A stretch of 14,592 nucleotides of DNA from Lasiodiplodia sp. COLG20 (taxonomy: Eukaryota > Ascomycota > Dothideomycetes > Botryosphaeriales > Botryosphaeriaceae): NCBI GenBank assembly GCA_009801085.1, contig VNWV01000080.1, forward strand, positions 1 through 14,592. Direction: 5' to 3'. Positions 1 to 7,800 of the stretch are shown here, one piece after another. Position 1 is the first letter of the stretch. The number at the start of each line of letters is the position of its first letter. The notes under the pieces are model-generated. The model saw only the letters and a program-made list of their open reading frames with translations. It searched no databases and was not told the DNA's origin. The position numbers were made by a program, and so were the translations under genes.

Positions 1-43
1 GCGATTTTTAGAAGTAATTTAAGTTACGCGAATATTTTAAATT

Positions 44-162
44 AAATTACTCGTTTAAATGACGATATTTAATTACGCAAATTTTAAATTAAGTATTTAA
101 GATTAAGATCTACCTAATTTAAAATTTACGTAATTAAATATCGTTATTCAAATGAGTAATTT
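44..162. repeat. Inverted repeat, 48-bp arms
   Basis: Bases 44-91 and 115-162 are reverse complements at 44 of 48 positions, and the four mismatches are all transitions. The 23-base spacer makes this a compact foldback. The strict transition pattern fits RIP acting on a once perfect palindrome. It may be the tip of a foldback element that continues to the left of the window or weakly outward; target duplications could not be defined. Confidence 0.75.
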
Positions 163-427
163 AATTTTACTAAAAAAATAGCATTCGAATCGGCTTATTT
201 ATGTAAAAAAAAATGCGAAGTGAATTTCTCGCTACTACGTGCTTCGAATATTATTAAATTTAAAACTTAAGCTTATAATAATATAAAAAAGTATAATTAA
301 AATTTTCGTGCAATTTAGTTAGAAAACGGACGAGAAATTACTTATTTTTATAAAAAACTAGATAATTTAGTAAATCTAGGCCGGTTTATTTACTAAATTA
401 ACTATAATTACATATTATTTAGAAACT

Positions 428-779
428 ATTATTAAATATATCTCTTTCTAATACGAAAACCTTAAATATATCTATCTAGTCTAAATATATCTCTTTCTAT
501 TCTTACTACGTTTAAAGTTATTTAAATATCTTATTTAGTAATAACGTAAGTTTTAGCGATATATCGTTAGACCGTATAAGTACTAATTAGATACTAGTAG
601 CGTAGTAGCTAGAGCAACGAGTAGATAACGTATAGACGACTTATAGACGGTCTAAACGTTACTCTAGCTAAATAAGATAATACGATAACTTTAAACGTAG
701 TAAAAATAGAAAGAGATATATTTAGATCTAAGAGTATATATTTAGAGTTTTTCGGCGAAAAATATATACATTTAATAAT
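428..779. repeat. Inverted-repeat element (about 350 bp)
   Basis: Core arms at 480-540 and 667-726 are near-identical reverse complements; the shared stretch includes ATATCTCTTTCTATT and TACTACGTTTAAAGTTAT. Weaker complementarity continues outward to about 428 and 779, and a shorter inverted pair (TTAGACCGTATAAG against CTTATAGACGGTCTAA) lies inside the loop. A 17-bp identical direct repeat (ATTTACTAAATTAACTA, at 388-404 and 790-806) flanks the structure. That could be a target-site relic, but the motif also resembles the dispersed repeat family of this island. This is a MITE-like or foldback structure with no coding capacity. Confidence 0.65.
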
Positions 780-900
780 TTTCTTTATTATTTACTAAAT
801 TAACTAGTTTTTATATTATATAAGTATTATAAAAATTATAATACGATATAAATCTAGGTAATTTAATAAGAGATTTAAAATCTAAGTAATTCGATAAATA

Positions 901-955
901 GATAAGTAATTTAGAAAATAAAAATCGAAATGTAGGTAATTTAGTAATATACCGT
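901..955 (+). repeat. Copy of dispersed terminal-repeat motif (ends ACCGT)
   Basis: This 55-base segment matches the reverse complement of 1126-1180. The 41 bases nearest the ACCGT end are identical and 49 of 55 match overall. It has the same orientation as the right terminus of the 1126-1582 element, so it may be the right end of a second, more decayed element whose left end I could not place. Related short blocks (TAGGTAATTT-like) precede it from about 853. Confidence 0.65.
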
Positions 956-1125
956 TTTTAAAGAGATTTTTCTTAAGAAAATCGACATTCTCGTAAGAAA
1001 TATTTTTATTTTTAATTATAATAGATAAATATAGATAAAACTACTACTATATATATTAAAAAATATTTATATTTTAATTACGTTAACGTTATATAGCGTA
1101 AAAGAAAAAATACTTAATAAAAAAA

Positions 1126-1582
1126 ACGGTATATTACTAAATTACCTACATTTCGATTTTTATTTTTCGAATTACCCACCTATTTACTCAATTACCTACA
1201 TTTTTAATTTTTTTTAAATAATTTTCTAAGTTTTTTAGTTATTAAATTTTTAGTTTAAATACTTAAAATTATAGCTAAAACTACGTATAAAACGTAAATA
1301 AAATTTAAAATTTTATATATATTAAGCGAGATATTTAGCTATTTCTATTATACGTTTTTCTTAAATTTTAGCCGAAATATACGAGATATAATTTTTAAAA
1401 ATTTATTATAAAAGCGTCTAAATAAGCGCTATAAAACGATATAATTTTTATAAAAAAGTATTATATTTTCGCGGAGATATCTTAAAAAAATTAAATTTTT
1501 TAAAAAATATGGGTAATTAGGTAAATAGGTAGGTAATTCGGAAAATAAAAATCGAAATGTAGATAATTTAGTAATTTACCGT
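1126..1582. mobile_element. Candidate non-autonomous TIR element, 457 bp
   Basis: The left end (1126-1187) and the reverse complement of the right end (1521-1582) agree at about 58 of 62 positions, and weaker matching continues inward for roughly 30 more bases on each side. Both termini start ACGGTA when read inward. The interior is AT-rich with no open frame. Size, long terminal inverted repeats and lack of coding potential fit a MITE or a deletion derivative of a DNA transposon, now RIP-mutated. Both flanks are runs of A, so a target-site duplication cannot be distinguished. The superfamily is unknown. Confidence 0.55.
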
Positions 1583-1591
1583 AAAAAAAAG

Positions 1592-1652
1592 TTAGATTTA
1601 GTTTCTCGGTATTAGATTTAGTCCGTTTCGCGAAAAAAATATTAGATTTAGT
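1592..1652 (+). repeat. Three spaced copies of TTAGATTTAGT
   Basis: An identical 11-mer, TTAGATTTAGT, occurs at 1592-1602, 1612-1622 and 1642-1652, just right of the TIR element. The spacing is irregular (20 and 30 bases). It may be a degraded short tandem array or subterminal repeat; no function is visible. Confidence 0.5.
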
Positions 1653-1664
1653 AATTACTCTAAT

Positions 1665-2455
1665 CGTATATATTTAATAGAGTAAATTACGAAAAGCGAC
1701 TTCGTTTAACGAGAAAATTCTAGATACGATACTATAAATCTAAAAGTAACTCTCTTAATAATATAAGTCGATATTCTTATATAGTATATACTTATTTTTT
1801 AGTATAATCGTCGTCTATATAGTTAGATAATATTATTAAGATAAAAAGAGTACTATAATTTAATTTTATTAAAGTTCTATAGCGCTTAAAAGATAGTAAA
1901 TTTTAGTAGAAGAGTTACTTTAGATCTATAGTATCGTATCTAGAATTTTTAGTATAAATACGGGTCGCTTTTAGTAATTACTTTTATTTAATAGCTATAC
2001 GGTCTAAATAGTATATTTAGACTTAAATAGTATATTTTTACGGTCTAATATCGTCTTACTAATACTTATACTACTTAACGTTACGTCGCTAGACTTATAG
2101 CACGTCGCTAAAATATTATTAAAGCGTTACTATAGCTTATACTAGTAATATACTATTACTAAATAAGATAGTTAGTAATATATACGGTTATAAAGTATAC
2201 TATTTAAATTTAGATATACTATTTAGACCGTATAGCTATTAAATATATATAATTTTATATTTACTCTAATTATTATCTATATACTTAGTTAATACTATTA
2301 AAATAAAAAAAATACTAAAATATAATTTTATTAAAGTTTTATAACGCTTAAAAGATAGTAAATTTTAGTAAAAGAATTATTTTTAAATCTATAGTATCGT
2401 ATCTAGAGTTTTTAATATAAATATAAATTACTTTTAGTAATTATCTTTATATTTA
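1665..2455. repeat. Nested direct and inverted repeat cluster
   Basis: A unit of about 190 bp at roughly 1799-1990 recurs in direct orientation at roughly 2262-2455. The two copies differ mainly by C/T and G/A changes, and the right copy is the more AT-rich. Part of the same unit is present inverted at about 1665-1757; within it 1716-1736 is a perfect reverse complement of 1927-1947. The two direct copies bracket a separate palindromic element (1985-2245). The arrangement resembles a composite or nested insertion, but the boundaries are only approximate by eye. Confidence 0.65.
1985..2245. repeat. Palindromic element with perfect 32-bp arms
   Basis: Bases 1985-2016 and 2214-2245 are perfect 32-base reverse complements, and weaker complementarity continues inward to about 2050 and 2180. 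The loop holds two copies of ACGTCGCTA (2083-2091 and 2102-2110). There is no open frame. It sits exactly between two direct copies of the unit described at 1665-2455, as expected for a small element inserted in, or generated between, duplicated flanks. Confidence 0.65.
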
Positions 2456-2500
2456 AAGTTTTTATATTAGAAAATATATATATTTAGTAATAGCTCTAAA

Positions 2501-2591
2501 TTAAAATGTAGGTAATTTAGTAATATACCGTAAAAATAGAGTAAATTAGTCATTTACTAATTAAAATATAGATAATTTAGTAATTTATCGT
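2501..2591 (+). repeat. Tandem pair of terminal-repeat motif copies
   Basis: Bases 2501-2531 and 2561-2591 are direct copies of a 31-base motif at a 60-base period, with four differences. The first copy shares the stretch AATGTAGGTAATTTAGTAAT with 901-955 and likewise runs on to an ATACCGT end. These are further members of the family that also bounds the 1126-1582 element, in the orientation of its right end. Confidence 0.6.
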
Positions 2592-2735
2592 TACTAAAAA
2601 AGTAAATAATTTTTTTAATTAGTAATTAATCGAAAATAATACTTTTTATAATAGTAGTAGTTTATAAGTTTTTAAACTAAAACTACTATACGCTAGGCTA
2701 AAAGGTTTATCGTTAATACCTATTATTTTCCCGTA

Positions 2736-2840
2736 ACGCCGCATGTAATACCGTTAGCCAGTATTAAAGGTCTGTCTACCGGCGCTTTCGTAGCCGTTCT
2801 CAAATCCTCTAACATATGCACAATATAATTAAAACCCAGC
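2736..2840. other. Transition zone between AT island and first gene
   Basis: About 100 bases of intermediate composition separate the AT-rich island from the stop codon of the UBX gene. It probably contains that gene's 3' untranslated region, read leftward. No clear polyadenylation signal or other element is visible. Confidence 0.5.
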
Positions 2841-4469
2841 CTATACGTACTCCACCATAATGGTGCCCATCTTTAGACCCACGTCCTCGATCGTCTCGTC
2901 CAAGTGATCAATGAGGTTCATGCCGAGAGCGTTGAGCTCAAACTCAGCGCCGGCCTTGCCTTCTTCGAGCGGGGACGCCTTGAGCCACTCATAGATGCGG
3001 CGTACCGAATCTGCAAGTGCGAAACGGCGAATTTCGCGGCCACCGGCATGGCGAAACTGGATGCGCGTAGTCGTCTTGGGGTCATTGGGAGGCTCCTCGT
3101 GGGGATTGGTGGACGAGATCCCTGCGAAAGGCGTGTCGGCAGCGCTTGCACCATTTGCTGCAGACGGATCGTCGACGTCCATGGACTCGCCGGCGCGGTT
3201 CTTGCCTTTGATGTCTGAGGCGGACTTGGTGAGCTCATCGGGATCCTCGTCACGCGGACCGCCGCCATTGCTACCAGCCATGCTCTGCTGTAGAGCCATC
3301 TCCAGCATCTCCTCTTCCGTCATGCGGTGCACGTCCTTCTTCTTGCTTTCCGGCTTCCGTTTGGCGATTGGGTTTCGTGCGTTTGCCTTCAGACTGTAGC
3401 GGTCGAGGAACTCGTGGAGCTGCATGAGGAAATCCATTGGCTTTGGAACCGGTGGGCCTGACCACACCTTCACTTGTTCGCCGGTGCGCGGGTCCACGAT
3501 GGCGATGTGCGGATATGCGTCTTCACTGTCACGCGCCTGGAAATAGTAGTTCACATAGGTGCTGCCGCGGGCGTCATCCTTGTTGTACTGCAAGAAAAGG
3601 AAATTCTCCTTGACGGTGTCCTTGATCTGGTCGTTCTTCCAGATGTCGCGGTTCAGGACCTGACAGTCGAAGATTGCAGGATCTTGCACATTGACAAGGA
3701 TCCACTTCAAGTCCTCCTTCCCTTGATCCCGCACTTCGTCCCACGGCAGGCGGCACATGATCTCGAAGGGAGGGCGGTACATCTCGGCGAGAAGACTGGA
3801 CTTTGACGAGGCTTCAGAAGCCCCGCCGGTGGAGGTGGCGAGGTCGCGGCGGCGCTCGGTAGGATCGCCCTCGCTCTCCCAGACGGAGGGGGAGGCGGCT
3901 TGCTGGTTGAAGATGCCGGCACGGCCTAGACACGAATTGGCAGCGAAGTCAGCAAAGAGAGGAACTGGGCGGGCTGTGGCACGGCGTTCCTTGGCCCGCA
4001 ACTCACCAGGCGGTCTCCGTCGGGCTGCCATCTGAGACATGATGGCAGTGTGCATGTCATCCTCGTCGTAGCCTCCGCCGGGCCCGACCAACGTCTCGGT
4101 GGTCCGCGCCATCGGGGCGCGCACATCGGCGTCTGCGTCACGTCCGCCAGCGCCGTACATTTCTTCCTGCAGGCGGCGAGCCATGGCTTCGTCATCCTCG
4201 ACGCTGTGGCCGGGCCGAGAGGCGTCCTCGGTGGCAACGGCATCGTCGTCATCGTCGTCGTCGGAGTCGATGTTGATGGGCTCGTCGGCACGCGCGCCGG
4301 CCGCGGACGAGGAGGGGTGTGCGGAACCAGCGCCGAGGTCCAAGTTTGGGCTGTCGAAGAACAGCTGGATGGCCTGTTCCAGGTTGTTGTCGGTGAGCTG
4401 CAGGTACTGGGCGGCGCGCTCGGGGTCGGCGCCCGTGATGCTTGTGAAGCTGGCAATGTTGTCGTCCAT
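2841..4469 (-). CDS. ubx5: UBA-UAS-UIM-UBX Cdc48/p97 adaptor (Ubx5/UBXN7-type), one intron
   Basis: This is a predicted adaptor that delivers ubiquitylated substrates to the Cdc48/p97 ATPase. The model is exon 1 at 4469-4007, intron 4006-3926, exon 2 at 3925-2841, giving 515 residues (542 if the intron is read through). Domains in spliced numbering: UBA-like residues 1-45 (ITGADPERAAQYLQLTDNNL); acidic SIM-like patch about 64-77 (PINIDSDD); thioredoxin-fold UAS about 199-338 (WILVNVQDPAIFDCQVLNRD); UIM 355-371 (EEEMLEMALQQSM); C-terminal UBX about 440-515. This order matches human UBXN7 and yeast Ubx5. The Phe-Pro-Arg motif that binds p97 in canonical UBX domains is not at its expected place, which reads FELNALGMNLID. 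The gene is divergent from ECM29 and its stop lies near the RIP island. Family assignment is firm; partners are inferred. Confidence 0.92.
   Translation of the reverse strand: MDDNIASFTSITGADPERAAQYLQLTDNNLEQAIQLFFDSPNLDLGAGSAHPSSSAAGARADEPINIDSDDDDDDDAVATEDASRPGHSVEDDEAMARRLQEEMYGAGGRDADADVRAPMARTTETLVGPGGGYDEDDMHTAIMSQMAARRRPPGELRAKERRATARPVPLFADFAANSCLGRAGIFNQQAASPSVWESEGDPTERRRDLATSTGGASEASSKSSLLAEMYRPPFEIMCRLPWDEVRDQGKEDLKWILVNVQDPAIFDCQVLNRDIWKNDQIKDTVKENFLFLQYNKDDARGSTYVNYYFQARDSEDAYPHIAIVDPRTGEQVKVWSGPPVPKPMDFLMQLHEFLDRYSLKANARNPIAKRKPESKKKDVHRMTEEEMLEMALQQSMAGSNGGGPRDEDPDELTKSASDIKGKNRAGESMDVDDPSAANGASAADTPFAGISSTNPHEEPPNDPKTTTRIQFRHAGGREIRRFALADSVRRIYEWLKASPLEEGKAGAEFELNALGMNLIDHLDETIEDVGLKMGTIMVEYV
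3926..4006 (-). other. In-frame 81-nt intron of the UBX gene
   Basis: On the minus strand the donor is GTGAGT (4006-4001), followed by a CTGAC branch-like site and a TAG acceptor ending at 3926. The length is a multiple of three with no stop, so the ORF stays open across it. Splicing joins G|GC as one glycine codon and gives PPGRAGIFNQ. The translated intron (ELRAKERRATARPVPLFADF and onward) lies in a linker and looks non-homologous. I judge it a true intron, perhaps variably retained. Confidence 0.8.
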
Positions 4470-4877
4470 GGTGGGCTCGCACTCGGCCCAGCAAGGCTGG
4501 CGGGCGGTTGGAGGGCGGAGCGGCGGCGGCCGCGAGCGAGGCAGAGGCGGCGGGGCGAGCAGGGCACGGGGGCAGAGGAGGGCGCGAGGGCGAGCGGGCG
4601 GCCGGGCAGACGAGGGGCGGTGCGGCGAGGTGGAAGGTAGAGCTTAGGTAGCTTTGGGTTCCGGCGCTAGGTTTGGCGTCATCGCGGCGAGGCATCGCAA
4701 TTGTTTCTCCGGCGCCGCGGGTCACGAGCCAGGCCAAGCAAGCATCTGCCTTCGACGCCTCACCAGAGCCGCGCAGCCAGGCCTGCCTGCTCCAGACAGA
4801 TGTCCACCGCGCCGTCCCTTATGGCCCGCTGTCTGCTCCGCCCGCCCGTGTAGTCTGCTCGCGCCCCCTCCCGCACC
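4470..4877. promoter_or_regulatory. Shared divergent promoter of UBX gene and ECM29
   Basis: A 408-base GC-rich spacer separates the two start codons. The half next to the UBX gene is CT-rich when read on the minus strand, as in many fungal core promoters and 5' untranslated regions. No TATA box or CCAAT box is obvious, and I do not see the yeast Rpn4 site GGTGGCAAA. Both genes act in ubiquitin-dependent degradation, so joint control is plausible but inferred. Confidence 0.6.
4800..4853 (+). other. Possible 17-codon upstream ORF of ECM29
   Basis: An ATG at 4800 opens a 17-codon frame (MSTAPSLMARCLLRPPV) ending in TAG at 4851-4853, 24 bases before the ECM29 start. It would matter only if the transcript starts upstream of 4800, which the sequence does not show. 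Confidence 0.3.
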
Positions 4878-7800
4878 ATGGCTTCTTCGGAAGAGCGCGA
4901 GCTCGCGCTTATCGCCAAAGTCGAGCTCCGCATCGCCTTGGCCGACTCGGATGCGAAGCTCCAGTCCATCCTCAACACCTACCTTGCCCCCCTGCTGCTC
5001 AAGCTCGCCTCGGAGCACGTGAGCGTGAGGAACAAGGCAAGTCCCCACCTCCCCGGCCTGTCTCTGCGCCCCTGCACCGCCTCCCTGCCCGCCTCGTTTC
5101 GCGGCTGCTGATGCCCGCCGCTTGCTCTAGGTGATTTCTGTTTGCCAGCATATCAACACGCGCGTGAGACCGCAGTCCGTCCCCGTCCTGCCTGCCTGCC
5201 GGGCCTTGCGCTGACGCCGCTCCAGAGAAATCCAGCTTCCCGCAGCAGCCCTGCTCCGCCAGTTCAAGGAGCACGCTGACTCGCCGCTGATCCGCCATTT
5301 TGACCTGCTCTATGTCCAGCAAGGAATCTCGCGCCTGCCGCTGGGCGAGCGCCTTGGCCTGCTGCCCCTTCTCATCAACGGCATCGCGGCAGACACGGCA
5401 AAGTCCCTCGCCCATGGCTCGCAGCTGTTCAACCTCGTGCTGCGCCTGATGGCCCTCTTTCAGCTGCCGCCGCGTGGGTCCAAGGATGACGAGCAGCTCC
5501 GCGAGAAGCTCGGCCTCGGCAAGGAAGATGCCAAGTTCCTGTCGTTCTGGTTTGGCAAGCTGATTCTGTTCACCGCCGTCCGGGCTGGCCCGGACGCGTC
5601 TGATGTCGCATGTCCCGGCCTGTCTCCCGATGAGTATCAATTTCTGACCTTGCAGGGCAAGCCGGGCGTCTGGGATCCCGCGGCCGACGGCGGCATGAAC
5701 CTCACAGAAGCCAAGGTCGCGGCGTCAAAGTTCCTGGTTAGTGGCATGTTCACAGACGACGAGCGCTTTCTCCCCGCAGTGTACGCATCGGCAGACGCAA
5801 ACTCACGCATATCTGAAATTGGCGACGACGTTCTCAAGCGTACTCTACCTAACACCGATCTAGAGGACCTGTGCGTCATCGGTAGCTTGTACGACGTCTA
5901 TTTTGGCACAGCCGGTGGTCAGTTGCCCGCTCGACCAGCCCTGAAAATAAAAATTCTCTCGTATTTTGCCAAATCCATAGCGGCGACCTCTTTCACGTCC
6001 AAAGTCGCCCGGCTGGTTGAAGAAGGGCTTACCTACGGTGTGGTGGATGACGGCTTGAACAGTGCCCGGGGTCGTGAAGCCACCAAGCTCCGCGCCGCCA
6101 TCTTCACCTTCGTCAACTTCATGGCACGCCGTGGGTCTGCTGCAGACCTCCATGCGGTCGCGCCCACGCTTGTGCAGCGGCTCAGAGCTTTCATTGAAGA
6201 TCAGGGATGGCCGAAGCCTAACCCAGACGAAGACGTCGCCCTGCGCGGGTACGTCTATGAGGTCATCGGCCTCTTGGCCAAGGCGGCTCCCGAAGAGGTG
6301 CTTCTTGAACCCAGCCTCAACCTGCTACGGTGGCTGTTCAGATCCTTGAGCGATGACACATCTGGACGCGACACTGGTGTCAGCATCGACGAAGCTCTTT
6401 CGAGCGTACTGGGTGCCCTTGCTACATCTTCGAATGCCGATGTCCAAAAGAGCCTCAGAGACCTCTTACTCGAGCAGATGTCCGCCGAGGAAGAGGCAGG
6501 CTCCAACACTTCAGCATTCCGCCGAAGCACACGTTACGCTGCCGTGCGGTTTGCAAACAGATGCCTCCCCTACAAAGACGTTGTTGCGCGCTGGATTGAC
6601 ATTCTTGCCATCAGTGGCCCCGCTTCCGAAAGCCAGGAGGTCCGCGAAGAAGGAAGCCGAGGCCTTGATCCCCACTGGTCTCGGCTTCTCCATTCATCGC
6701 AGAGTGGCACCGGCTTAGGAGGAGGCGACGAAGCCCATTTACCTTTCCCTGACTTTGCAGAGTTGTCCATCTATGTTCTCTCGTTGCCCGAGGTTTCGGC
6801 GGCCACTAGAAATGCGTGGCGCCCGAATGACCAGGTCCGTCATTTCAAACGCTATTTTCCCCATGCATTCGCTCCTACTGTCAGATTCGTTCATCAGATT
6901 CTGATGGATGAGGCGCTTAGGACGCATGGCATGGCCATACCCGTCGACGTCGACTGGGCAAGAAAGCTCGATGCCGCGATATCGACAGATGCCGACTCTC
7001 GCAACGCTGTCAAGTCATACCTCAAGCGGGCAGCATCGGACCAAGGGACGATTCTGCATTCAGTCCTGGCTCTCATGCGGGCGGCTCTTGAAGGTCTTCT
7101 CTGGGAAGGAGGCACGTCCCTGGATGACTTGGGCGAGAGGTTCGTTCAGCTTTGCTCGCTGAGCCCGGATGACTTGCTGGACATGTCTCAGGCTGCACCC
7201 GCGTTCAGAGCGCTCGAGCCTTGCGTTTTCTCCAATCACGAGCCAACGCGGACGGTAGCTGCCCACGCGTACGGTCTCTTGGCCACTCACAGCGCCGTCG
7301 TTGCCTCTGAAGCCGACCAGTCTCTGTCCCTGCTCTTGCAAAGGGCCGACCAATGGGAGAGGGCAGTTGGTAGCCAAGTCAACGAAGCCGCTGGCGCAAT
7401 TCTCGCAGTGTCTTACTACTTCAGCAGATTGACTGCCAGGAAACGCCGTGCCTCTGCTTCAGAGGAAAAACTACAGCATCTCCTGAAGCTGATCCTGGAT
7501 GTACTCAGGCGCTCAACAGACAAGACCTTGAGAGATGCCACCTCACTGGCTATTAGCGAGCTGAGTTTGTTTTTCGTCGTCAAGGCTGAACGTATGACGG
7601 ATATTGCTAAAATAAACTTCACTCTGTTCACAGACAAGCTTATGGAAAGTGCAAAGACCGGGAATGAGAAGGCAATCCTTGCACTGGGCCATCTCGCCAT
7701 GATCGTCGATGACGAATCAGATGCTAACCTGAGCTTCGTGGGAGACAAGATCTTCGAGCTGCATGAAATCCGCCAGGCAGAGACGCAGTTTGCTGTTGGA

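Larger units (their letters stand above)
1..2735. repeat. AT-rich RIP-type repeat island, gene-free
   Basis: The block is strongly AT-rich, has no believable open frame on either strand, and changes abruptly to GC-rich coding DNA near 2735-2840. A hand count over the first 780 bases gives about 34 CpG but only about 7 CpA and about 7 TpG. CpA/TpG shortage with CpG retained is the known outcome of fungal repeat-induced point mutation, which converts CpA to TpA. Repeat copies inside the block differ mostly by transitions, as RIP predicts. I see no transposase or reverse-transcriptase remnant. The block is best read as one or more mutated, silenced repeats, probably heterochromatic. Listed separately below are the substructures I could align by eye; the remaining AT-rich sequence between them shows nothing I can name. 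Confidence 0.85.

Noticed and set aside
1799..2455. Direct repeats considered as LTRs of a retrotransposon
   Set aside because: The interior is only about 270 bases, is itself palindromic, and has no primer-binding site, polypurine tract or coding remnant, so an LTR element is not supported.
1..2735. Mitochondrial DNA insertion or centromere as explanation for the AT-rich block
   Set aside because: No mitochondrial genes or tRNAs are visible. The CpG-over-CpA bias and transition-only copy differences are better explained by RIP. A centromeric role cannot be judged from this length.
4050..4647. Long plus-strand open frames (196 and 182 codons) antisense to the UBX gene
   Set aside because: They mirror GC-rich codons of the UBX exon, give Arg/Gly/Ser-rich translations without motifs, and extend into the promoter. 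The minus-strand protein has clear domains.
4999..5640. 213-codon minus-strand frame across ECM29 introns 1 and 2
   Set aside because: It lies opposite exons and introns alike and has no recognisable domain; the sense-strand splice model explains the region.
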